Positions 17,087 through 24,261 of a DNA stretch of 64,000 bases are shown one piece after another; positions within the stretch are counted from its first letter, which is position 1, and the number at the start of each line of letters is the position of its first letter. The stretch lies in NCBI GenBank assembly GCA_025370055.1, contig CP073041.1:2852001-2916000 (forward strand), written 5' to 3'. The translations under genes were made by a program, and so were the position numbers. The stretch comes from Woronichinia naegeliana WA131 (GTDB lineage: Bacteria > Cyanobacteriota > Cyanobacteriia > Cyanobacteriales > Microcystaceae). The notes under the pieces were generated by a model that saw only the letters and a list, made by a program, of their open reading frames with translations, had not been told where the DNA came from and did not search any database.

Positions 17087-18802
17087 ATGGCAAAAAATTG
17101 GGCGATGTGTGTCGGCATTAATCAATACGATAATCTTTCTCCCCTCAATTATGCGGTGAGAGATGCAGAAGCCATGCGCGACTATTTTACCGAAGTCGGT
17201 TTTGACCAGGTTTATCTGTTTACGGACAATTCTCCAGCCATTACCGATGCGGGTAAACCCTTTAATTCTCAACCCTCTTTTGGTTCTTTGCGGCGATTTT
17301 TGCGGGTACGTTTTGAGAAAGCTTTTTTGAGTAGTGGGGATAATTTTTGGTTTTTCTTTAGTGGTCACGGAATGCGTCATGGGGAAAAGGATTATTTGTT
17401 GCCTTGTGATGGCGATCCCCACCCCGAAGGAATTGAGGAAACTGCTATTCCTTTGAGTTATGTCAGCGAAAGATTGCGCCGTTGTGGAGCCGATAATGTG
17501 GTTTTGTTATTAGATGCTTGTCGCAATGAGGGTGGTTCTAAGGGCATTGGTTTGGGCGAAGAAGAACAGCAAGGTGTGATTACTTTGGCTTCCTGTAGTC
17601 CGAGTGAACGTTCCTATGAAATTGAGGCTTTGCAACAAGGTTCTTTTACCTATGCGTTATTAGAAGCTTTACGCATTCAAGGGGTAGGGAATTGTGCCAC
17701 TGTTGAACGATTGGAGCAACGTTTACGGTATCGTATTCCAGAGATTAATCAATCCCATCGTAAGCCTAAACAAAATCCCTATGCTGTGGTTGAACCTGCT
17801 TTTAAATATCATTTGATTTTATTGCCTAATAGGGCGACTTTACAAGATGTAGCAACGTTAAAATTAGCGGCATTTGAAGCTCAAACAGAAGGAAATTTCG
17901 TTTTGGCAGAGCAGTTATGGACAAGGATTTTAGCGGTTTCTCCAGCCGATGCTCAGGCATTGAAAGCTTTACGACAAATTTGGACAAGATCACCTGATAC
18001 TCAATCTTTTAAGCCTGTTTCAAACTTAACTGAAGATACTTCTTCAAAATCTTCTCCCTCTCTCCTAGTCACCCCGTCTCGCAGTCCCCAAATTTTAACC
18101 AAAACTCTGCCAGGCGATATCAAGCTAGAAATGGTCAAAATTCCCGCAGGTAGTTTTACGATGGGATCGGATGAATATGACGGTGAAAAACCCAAACATC
18201 AAGTCAAATTACAGGAATTTTATCTAGGGAAATATCCCGTGACTCAAGAACAGTATCAAGCGGTTATGGGAAAAAATCCTTCTAACTTTAAAGATAACCC
18301 TAAAAATCCTGTTGAACAAGTTAGTTGGAATGATGCTCAGGAGTTTTGTAAAAAGCTTAATCAACTAATAGCAGGAAAAGATTTTCGTCTGCCAACGGAA
18401 GCGGAATGGGAGTATGCTTGTCGGGCGGGAACGCAAACTCGTTATTATTTTGGAGATGATGCTGCAAAATTGGGAGACTATGGTTGGTATGACGAGAACT
18501 CAGGTTCAAAAACTCATCCAGTGGGGCAGAAAAAGCCAAATGACTGGGGGTTATACGATATGAGTGGCAATGTGTGGGAATGGTGCGAAGACCCCTATCA
18601 CGATAGCTATGCCAATAAACCAGAGAACATCAAAAACAACGGCAATACTATATGGTCATCTAGTGATGCTTCTTTGCGTGTACTGCGCGGTGGTTCTTGG
18701 TTCTTCGATTCGAGGCTCTGTCGTTCGGCGGATCGGTACTGGTTCGATGCGGACTTCAGGTTCGACCTCATCGGTTTTCGCTTGGTTCTTTCTTCGTTCT
18801 AG
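17087..18802 (+). CDS. Caspase-like protease fused to FGE/C-type-lectin domain
   Basis: A 571-residue protein starting at ATG 17087 (MAKNWAMCVGINQYDN); an upstream in-frame start overlaps the previous gene. Residues about 1-240 form a caspase/metacaspase (C14) domain with the catalytic His in FFSGHGMRHG and Cys in LLLDACRNEGG. A helical linker (about 260-330) follows. The C-terminal 240 residues are a formylglycine-generating-enzyme-like fold: MVKIPAGSFTMGSDEYDGEK, RLPTEAEWEYACRAGT, GLYDMSGNVWEWCED and VLRGGSWFF. The last 38 residues have the layout of the variable region of diversity-generating-retroelement targets. Role inferred: a conflict or cell-death protease whose lectin domain recognises a variable ligand. 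It closes the Pepco/toxin-like operon. Confidence 0.88.
   Translation: MAKNWAMCVGINQYDNLSPLNYAVRDAEAMRDYFTEVGFDQVYLFTDNSPAITDAGKPFNSQPSFGSLRRFLRVRFEKAFLSSGDNFWFFFSGHGMRHGEKDYLLPCDGDPHPEGIEETAIPLSYVSERLRRCGADNVVLLLDACRNEGGSKGIGLGEEEQQGVITLASCSPSERSYEIEALQQGSFTYALLEALRIQGVGNCATVERLEQRLRYRIPEINQSHRKPKQNPYAVVEPAFKYHLILLPNRATLQDVATLKLAAFEAQTEGNFVLAEQLWTRILAVSPADAQALKALRQIWTRSPDTQSFKPVSNLTEDTSSKSSPSLLVTPSRSPQILTKTLPGDIKLEMVKIPAGSFTMGSDEYDGEKPKHQVKLQEFYLGKYPVTQEQYQAVMGKNPSNFKDNPKNPVEQVSWNDAQEFCKKLNQLIAGKDFRLPTEAEWEYACRAGTQTRYYFGDDAAKLGDYGWYDENSGSKTHPVGQKKPNDWGLYDMSGNVWEWCEDPYHDSYANKPENIKNNGNTIWSSSDASLRVLRGGSWFFDSRLCRSADRYWFDADFRFDLIGFRLVLSSF
18691..18785 (+). other. Probable DGR variable region (VR)
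   Basis: Between the fixed codons for GGSW and IGFR, 12 of 13 differing positions are codons ending in C or T (TTC, GAT, CTC, TAC, GAC), and the last is TGG. The fixed codons (TCG AGG, TGT CGT TCG GCG, GCG GAC) lie between them. This is what adenine-specific mutagenesis of AAC/AAT template codons produces. No template repeat or reverse transcriptase is visible in the window. Confidence 0.6.
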
Positions 18803-18857
18803 GATTCCTTACCCTTTGCTCTTTTACCCTCTTTCCCTTTGCCTACCCAACGCCGCC

Positions 18858-18881
18858 GTAGGGGTTTGGTTTCCAAATCCC
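18858..18881 (-). repeat. REP-like repeat upstream of RAYT (inverted)
   Basis: The reverse complement of the GGGATTTGGAAACC-AAACCCCTAC unit found five more times around the RAYT gene. The unit can fold, with TTTGG pairing to CCAAA around an AAA loop. Confidence 0.7.
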
Positions 18882-19089
18882 CCAAAATCTCCAAATCCCC
18901 CAAAATCATCAATTCACAACCTAATTATCCTAAAATCTCTACCCTAATCCCCAAATTGACAATTCCTCATTCCCGACTCAATATTGTAGAATAATTTGTA
19001 TAGATATTGAAAAGGGTTGGGAAAACCCTACGCATTAAATTAATTAAACAATTGAAATGAATTTGATCTGTTTAAATATGGTTTTTATT

Positions 19090-19163
19090 CGGATTTGGAA
19101 ACCAAACCCCTACGACATTTTTAAACATAAATCTAGATTGGGATTTGGAAACCAAACCCCTAC
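19090..19163 (+). repeat. REP pair, 5' side of RAYT
   Basis: Two direct copies of GGATTTGGAAACCAAACCCC (19091 and 19141 onwards) are separated by a conserved spacer containing AAACATAAATCTAGATTG. The same pair with the same spacer lies on the other side of the RAYT gene. Confidence 0.8.
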
Positions 19164-19214
19164 AAAATTTCTAATTAAATAGGGAAAAATTTTATTGTTT
19201 ACATTTAAATTGCA

Positions 19215-19763
19215 ATGCACAATCAAAATATCCAAAATCGAAAGACAATGCGCCTTAAAAACTATGACTATAATCAGTCAGGTGCTTATTTTATTACCAT
19301 CTGTATTCAACAAAGAGAATGTTTACTAGGCAATATCACAAATGGGATGCTTCAATTGAATGAATACGGAGAAATTGTTAATAAAATTTGGAGTGAATTG
19401 CCAAATCATTTTCAGAGTATAGATATTGATGCGGCGGTTATTATGCCAAATCATTTTCACGGCATTGTTATTAATTTTGATCGTAATATAAGCACTCAAA
19501 ACTCTACAATCTACAAGCAAGAACCACCTCTTTTTTATCAAAAGAAAACAAAATTAGGTAAAATCATTGCTTATTTTAAATATCAAACAACTAAGCTCAT
19601 TAATCAAAAACGAACGATGGAAGGAGTTAGGGTTTGGCAACGAAATTATTATGATCATATTATTCGTAGTCAGGAATCTTTAGAAATTTTACGAAAATAT
19701 ATTATCGAAAATCCATTGCATTGGACAACAGATCAACTCCATCCTCATAATCCGTCTAAATGA
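19215..19763 (+). CDS. REP-associated tyrosine transposase (RAYT, Y1 HUH)
   Basis: A 182-residue Transposase_17/Y1-type protein. The HUH motif is seen in AAVIMPNHFHGIVINF (about residues 74-89), preceded by GAYFITICIQQRECLLG. The candidate catalytic tyrosine lies in VWQRNYYDHIIRSQESL (about 138-154). Proteins of this group cut and mobilise REP hairpins, and REP pairs with identical spacers flank this gene on both sides within 130 bp. There is no other gene in the unit. Start ATG at 19215. Confidence 0.9.
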   Translation: MHNQNIQNRKTMRLKNYDYNQSGAYFITICIQQRECLLGNITNGMLQLNEYGEIVNKIWSELPNHFQSIDIDAAVIMPNHFHGIVINFDRNISTQNSTIYKQEPPLFYQKKTKLGKIIAYFKYQTTKLINQKRTMEGVRVWQRNYYDHIIRSQESLEILRKYIIENPLHWTTDQLHPHNPSK

Positions 19764-19784
19764 TAATCTTAGGATGAAATTTAT

Positions 19785-19905
19785 TGGGATTTGGAGACCA
19801 AAATCCTACGGATTAAAGATGGTTTTTATTGGGATTTGGAAACCAAACCCCTACGAAATTTTCAAACATAAATCTAGATTGGGATTTGGAAACCAAACCC
19901 CTACG
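19785..19905 (+). repeat. REP cluster, 3' side of RAYT
   Basis: Three copies: a diverged one at 19785-19810, then a pair at 19830-19854 and 19880-19905 with the same AAACATAAATCTAGATTG spacer as the 5' pair. The 20,023-20,259 stretch that follows holds no gene I can defend. Confidence 0.8.
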
Positions 19906-20259
19906 AAACCACTAAAAATTATCAAGCGATGTCTGATGTCTTTAAGAGCATCCGCAAATAAAACAAGATGGGTTGGCTTAGTAAGCTTTGCTGAAACTTC
20001 AGCCCGTCTTATCCGAATTTAGCCCAAAAAGCCGATCAATTAATTTCCACTAATCAACTGCAATAATTGATCCATTGAAACCTTACCACTCATATCCGTA
20101 CCTTCCAATAAACTATCCGCCAGGACGATAAATCGTAACAGGACACTTTTGGCCAATACGATCGCCGCGATGCCCAAGATTCTGGGCCTGGTTGCTAAGA
20201 GTTAGGTTAGAGTAAGAAAGTCTATAGACCTTACCCGTCTCAGTCTTAATGGAGGTAAT

Positions 20260-21111
20260 ATGTGTGTAACTTGTGGTTGTTCCGAAGAAGCCGAAACCGT
20301 TCTCACCCATTTTCCCGTTCAGACCACAGCCAGCATTCACGAACACCATCATACCTTACCGGATGGTACTGTAATTAGCCATAGCCACGATCGCCCTGAA
20401 GCTCATCATCACCACCAGGAAGCTGCCCATCACCATGCCCAGGTACATCGGACGAGGATCAGTTTAGAAGAAAATATTTTGGCTAAAAATGATTTATTAG
20501 CGGCTCAAAATCGTTACTACTTTCAACAAAATCAGATCTTAGCTCTGAACTTAGTCAGTTCTCCTGGTTCTGGAAAAACGACATTGTTAGTCCGCACTAT
20601 TCAGGATTTACAACCCCAAATTCCCATCTATGTCATTGAAGGGGATCAGTCCACCGCTAACGATGCTCAACGAATTCGAGAAACGGGCTGTGAGGTCGTG
20701 CAAATCAATACCGGAACCGGCTGTCATTTGGAAGCGGCCATGATTGAACAGGGTTTACAGACCCTTAATCCGGCGCATCACTCCCTTATGATGATTGAAA
20801 ATGTCGGCAATTTAGTTTGTCCCGCTCTTTTTGATTTAGGAGAAGCGGCCAAGGTTGTTATTCTTTCGGTCACGGAAGGCGAAGATAAACCGTTAAAATA
20901 TCCCCATATGTTTCGGGCCAGCCAGGTCATGCTGCTCAATAAAATTGATCTGTTGCCCTACGTCAATTTTGATCTTGATCGCTGTTTGGACTATGCTCGG
21001 CAGGTCAATCCCCAGTTACAGATCTTTCAGGTTTCAGCAACAACGGGGGCCGGTTTAGACAGTTGGTATGATTGGCTAAAAACTCATTCTCAAGCGAAGG
21101 TTACAGTCTAG
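20260..21111 (+). CDS. hypB: Hydrogenase nickel-incorporation GTPase HypB
   Basis: HypB is the GTPase metallochaperone that helps insert nickel into [NiFe]-hydrogenase in the cytoplasm. Residues 1-7 (MCVTCGC) are the N-terminal cysteine metal motif. A histidine-rich stretch (about residues 28-68, with HEHHH and HHHHQEAAHHHAQVH) is a nickel store typical of cyanobacterial forms. The G1 loop is LVSSPGSGKTTLL, G2/G3 include IEGDQSTANDA and IENVGNLVCPALFD, and G4 is LLNKIDLL. The 283-residue length is normal. No other hyp or hydrogenase gene is next to it here. Confidence 0.96.
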   Translation: MCVTCGCSEEAETVLTHFPVQTTASIHEHHHTLPDGTVISHSHDRPEAHHHHQEAAHHHAQVHRTRISLEENILAKNDLLAAQNRYYFQQNQILALNLVSSPGSGKTTLLVRTIQDLQPQIPIYVIEGDQSTANDAQRIRETGCEVVQINTGTGCHLEAAMIEQGLQTLNPAHHSLMMIENVGNLVCPALFDLGEAAKVVILSVTEGEDKPLKYPHMFRASQVMLLNKIDLLPYVNFDLDRCLDYARQVNPQLQIFQVSATTGAGLDSWYDWLKTHSQAKVTV

Positions 21112-21168
21112 AGTCATCATGCTTGCCTTAACCCTAGCCCCGTACTATTGCTGACTGAGAGCAAAGGC

Positions 21169-21822
21169 TTAACTGAGGGTTTCGATTACTTCGTCTTTGA
21201 GAAATCTGACCTTGGCGAGATTGGCATATTTATCATCTTCGGCACGATAACCCGCCGCACAGGCCACCACGGTGGCATAGCCCTTTTCTGACAGTCCTAG
21301 TAACTTGTCATATTTGGGTGCTTCAATGCCTTCCATCGGACAAGTATCGACTCCGATCATTGCCGCACTGGTCATAAAATTACCCAAGGCGATATAGACT
21401 TGACGGGTTGCCCATTCGTTAACGGTTAAGCTGCGAGGCCCGTAAATCACATCACTGGCCATAATATTGCGATAACCAGCGATCGCTTCTACGGTAATTC
21501 CTCGAACTTCGGCGGTGCGAGCGATAAAGTGATCAAGATGCTCAAGACTTAGATTTTTCTTAATGGCAAAGACGACATAGTGGGAGCAATCTGTTACCTG
21601 GGATTGGTTCCAGGAAAGGGGCTTGAGTTGTTCCCGTAGTTCTGCGTTGGTAATTACCCAGAATTTCCAAGGTTGCAGTCCATAGGAGGAAGGGGTTAAC
21701 ACGAGAGAGTCCTCTAGGGCAGCCCAGGTTTCTGCTGCAATCGTTTTGGTGCTATCAAATTTCTTGGTGGCATAACGCCAATTAAGATTTTCTAGTAAAT
21801 CGGTAACTGCGATCGCGTTCAT
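21169..21822 (-). CDS. NAD(P)H-dependent nitroreductase-family oxidoreductase
   Basis: A 217-residue flavoprotein of the nitroreductase family (NfsB-like). The FMN-binding start RYATKKFDSTKTI (about residues 17-29) is followed by SSYGLQPWKFWVI (43-55). The C-terminal half has ASDVIYGPRSLTVNEWATRQVYIALGNF, then GVDTCPMEGIEAPKYDKLLG. The family reduces nitro compounds and quinones using FMN; the physiological substrate here is unknown. It converges with hypB across a 57-bp gap. A HIP1 site overlaps the start region. Confidence 0.9.
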   Translation of the reverse strand: MNAIAVTDLLENLNWRYATKKFDSTKTIAAETWAALEDSLVLTPSSYGLQPWKFWVITNAELREQLKPLSWNQSQVTDCSHYVVFAIKKNLSLEHLDHFIARTAEVRGITVEAIAGYRNIMASDVIYGPRSLTVNEWATRQVYIALGNFMTSAAMIGVDTCPMEGIEAPKYDKLLGLSEKGYATVVACAAGYRAEDDKYANLAKVRFLKDEVIETLS

Positions 21823-21892
21823 ACGTTAAAGAAAAAAGTACTGTTTGCTGCTTATGATAACTGGTGGAGGCAAGATTGGGAAAAGCGATCGC

Positions 21893-22360
21893 TCAGACCC
21901 ATTGTTTATAGGGACATTGAGCCAGATTAACGTTGTAGTAACGAGCATCCTGGGTGACTTCAACCCCAACCCAATCCGGTAGATTAACGGTTTGCTGTTC
22001 CTCTTCTAACTCCACTTCAGCTAAGACTAAACCCTGATTTTCCCCGGTAAATTCATCGACTTCCCAAATGACATTTTCTATGGGAATACAATAACGAATT
22101 TTTTCAATCAGAGGTGGCTGACAAAGGGTTTGGAGAATAGTTTCTGCATCCGTGACAGGAATGGGATATTCATATTCAGCACGGGTCATACCAGTGGATT
22201 GGCCTTTAATGGTTAAGTAACCTTGACTGCCTACCACTCTAACCCGCACAGTCGTTTTATCTTGGGTGGGGATATAGCCCTGACGGTAAACCTGTCCTTC
22301 GGCAAGAGAACGCCAGGCATCCCCGATTACTAAGAATTTACGTTCAATTTCGATGGCCAT
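21893..22360 (-). CDS. CYTH-domain protein (triphosphate tunnel enzyme)
   Basis: A 155-residue CYTH domain starting at ATG 22360 (MAIEIERKFLV). The EIERKF motif at residues 3-8 is the hallmark of triphosphate tunnel metalloenzymes. GYLTIKGQSTGMTRAEYEYPIP and WEVDEFTGENQGLVLAEVELE supply further charged tunnel residues. Family members hydrolyse triphosphates such as tripolyphosphate, or act as class IV adenylate cyclases; cyanobacterial homologues are usually inorganic triphosphatases. The longer reading upstream to 22399 lacks the motif position and is not favoured. Confidence 0.9.
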   Translation of the reverse strand: MAIEIERKFLVIGDAWRSLAEGQVYRQGYIPTQDKTTVRVRVVGSQGYLTIKGQSTGMTRAEYEYPIPVTDAETILQTLCQPPLIEKIRYCIPIENVIWEVDEFTGENQGLVLAEVELEEEQQTVNLPDWVGVEVTQDARYYNVNLAQCPYKQWV

Positions 22361-22466
22361 TAGCAATTTAAGACAATAAGCAAAAACCGTGATTCTCAAT
22401 TATTCCTAAATTTAGGTAATGTCGTCTAGGATTACGGAGATTCTGGTTTAGCTTGCTGAGGTTTGC

Positions 22467-22775
22467 CTAAGGCTCAACGCTTTTACGAAGATGCTCTAAC
22501 ACTCGTTTTTTCTCTGATTCTGACGGGTCAAGAGAAAAGCTGCCAAATTCACCGCTACTTTGGGTGACATGATTTAGAATCCGCCGTTTACGTTCTTCGC
22601 TACTCACTTTGGTGATTGAAACGGGTGGTGGCGCGATCGGGGGCGGTTCAACAATGGGGAGCGGAGTCTCTGGTTCTGGAGCAGCAGACTTGAGATTAGT
22701 GTTCAAAAATTTTAAACCATCGGCACTCTGGGTTACATGGTCTAAAATTCGTCGTTTGCGATCGCTGGTGGCCAT
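22467..22775 (-). CDS. Small protein with three KRRIL-x-HVTQS repeats
   Basis: A 102-residue protein I do not recognise. It contains three copies of one motif: DRKRRILDHVTQSADG (residues 5-20), EERKRRILNHVTQSSGE (60-76) and SEKKRVLEHLRKS (87-99). A proline-rich linker (PLPIVEPPPIAPPPV) separates the first two. There is no signal peptide or membrane segment. The repeated basic helix could bind a repeated partner or nucleic acid; this is inference. Confidence 0.65.
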   Translation of the reverse strand: MATSDRKRRILDHVTQSADGLKFLNTNLKSAAPEPETPLPIVEPPPIAPPPVSITKVSSEERKRRILNHVTQSSGEFGSFSLDPSESEKKRVLEHLRKSVEP

Positions 22776-22969
22776 GGTAAGAATACCCTACAGAAATAAG
22801 TTTGAAGTTTTGTAACAGAGCTTCTTTATTTTAGGGGAAAATTTGACTAGGAGAGGGTAGCGATCGCTGCAATTTGCATGGAATCTATCCGAGCATTGAT
22901 TCGATCGTTAATGGTTTTTCGTATTCCAATCCTCCTTAAATAGTACAAATCTTTGTTTAATCATTTAAC

Positions 22970-24169
22970 CTAGAGATGCACCGCACAGAATGCGGCTCCC
23001 ATAAGCACTACGTTTCGATTCAGAACAACATATATCGGCATTTTATCATATAAATCTTTACCCAAAGCCTCTCGAAAAGTATCATCATCTTCCAGTAACG
23101 GCAAAATTCGCGGAGCAATGCCACCAGCGATATATAACCCTCCATTAGACCAAGTTTTTAAAATAAAATTTCTAATCTCACGCCCAAAAGCAGATAAAAA
23201 TATCTTCATTGTTTTCTGACATAGCTCACTTTTCCTTAAAAGAGCAAATTTAGAAATTTCTGCTGCTGGATCCACACTTTTTTCTCCACGATCTCCATGA
23301 GAATCTTCCTTATTTTCATTTTCCCAGATCTTTATTTCATCATCAAGTTCCTGAAGCCCATCATCATCAAGTTCCTGAAGCTCAGGATTAGATTGCTTAT
23401 TTTTCAGTAAATTCTTGTCCTCGCGTAGAAACTGATAAATATCAATAATTCCTTGACCTGAAACGATACGCTCAACAGAAATATGATGTGAATCTTGATT
23501 TTGTTCACAATATTTTTTACGAAGAAATTCATATAATTCATACTCTTCCTCAAAACGACAAGGAAAATCTGCATGGGCTCCTTCAGTAGCACATACTTTT
23601 TTGATTTCCTCCTTTTCAATAACCATAAATGCCTCTCCTAGACCAGTCCCTGCACCAACAACAGCAAAGTTAGTTTGACATGAATCATTGTTCGTTGGAG
23701 AATGTTTTTCTTTGTTCAGTAAATATAAATCCTCCTGAATCTGTCGTGATGTTCTCAATAGATGTATTCCATAGCAAACCGCTTCAAAATCGTTAATTAA
23801 TGAAATCTGTTCAATCTTAAGTTTTTGTATTAAAGACTCTGTATTAAGCTCTCCCCATTGAGATTCTTTTGTGAGTCCCCTTGACTTTTCCCATCCACTT
23901 CGTACTATCTTGTCCTCGGTGACAGGACTAGGTACAGCAAAACAAGCCTTTGTAATCGGTTCTTGTAAAAGATCTAATGTTCCTGGTGCGTCTGCTAAAA
24001 ACGCCTTGATCATTTCACTAAGATCTGAATAGATACGTAAAGGGTAACTATCCATATATAAGACACGAAAATCTTTAGAAAAATCTTTTATTTCATTAAC
24101 ATCTTTTTCTGTTTCAAGAAGAGATAAATTAACTCTTTTTCCAATATCTCCCACCAATAAACGCACCAT
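22970..24169 (-). CDS. Glucokinase homologue with altered phosphate loop
   Basis: A 399-residue protein of the Glk glucokinase family. Recognised blocks: LLVGDIGKRVNLSLLE (residues 4-19), CFAVPSPVT, SLINDFEAVCYGI with the catalytic-base Asp, VVGAGTGLGEAFMV, CATEGAHADFP (the EGGH-like sugar site), VERIVSGQGIIDIYQFL and GGLYIAGGIAPRILP. The usual DIGGTKT phosphate loop is DIGKRVN, which may weaken ATP binding. A short in-frame duplication LQELDD is present around residues 265-280. It starts 92 bp downstream of a NACHT protein gene on the same strand. It may be a sensor rather than a metabolic enzyme; that is inference. Confidence 0.8.
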   Translation of the reverse strand: MVRLLVGDIGKRVNLSLLETEKDVNEIKDFSKDFRVLYMDSYPLRIYSDLSEMIKAFLADAPGTLDLLQEPITKACFAVPSPVTEDKIVRSGWEKSRGLTKESQWGELNTESLIQKLKIEQISLINDFEAVCYGIHLLRTSRQIQEDLYLLNKEKHSPTNNDSCQTNFAVVGAGTGLGEAFMVIEKEEIKKVCATEGAHADFPCRFEEEYELYEFLRKKYCEQNQDSHHISVERIVSGQGIIDIYQFLREDKNLLKNKQSNPELQELDDDGLQELDDEIKIWENENKEDSHGDRGEKSVDPAAEISKFALLRKSELCQKTMKIFLSAFGREIRNFILKTWSNGGLYIAGGIAPRILPLLEDDDTFREALGKDLYDKMPIYVVLNRNVVLMGAAFCAVHL

Positions 24170-24261
24170 AGAAATAACCCCTTTAAGTATATTTTGCCAA
24201 TATGTCTATTTTTTTAGATCGAGCCAACATTCCTGATTAGCAAGAAAGCTTATGGCTCATT

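Noticed and set aside
18564-18947. Overlapping forward frame in the caspase-FGE 3' end
   Set aside because: It is a shadow of the FGE reading frame, which carries clear family motifs.
18803-19214. DGR template repeat or reverse transcriptase next to the variable region
   Set aside because: No second copy of the variable segment and no RT-like frame is present; the space contains REP repeats.
20023-20259. Reverse frames before hypB (one reads LLEGTDMSGKVSMDQLLQLI)
   Set aside because: No start codon, no recognised family, and overlap with the hypB start; left as intergenic.
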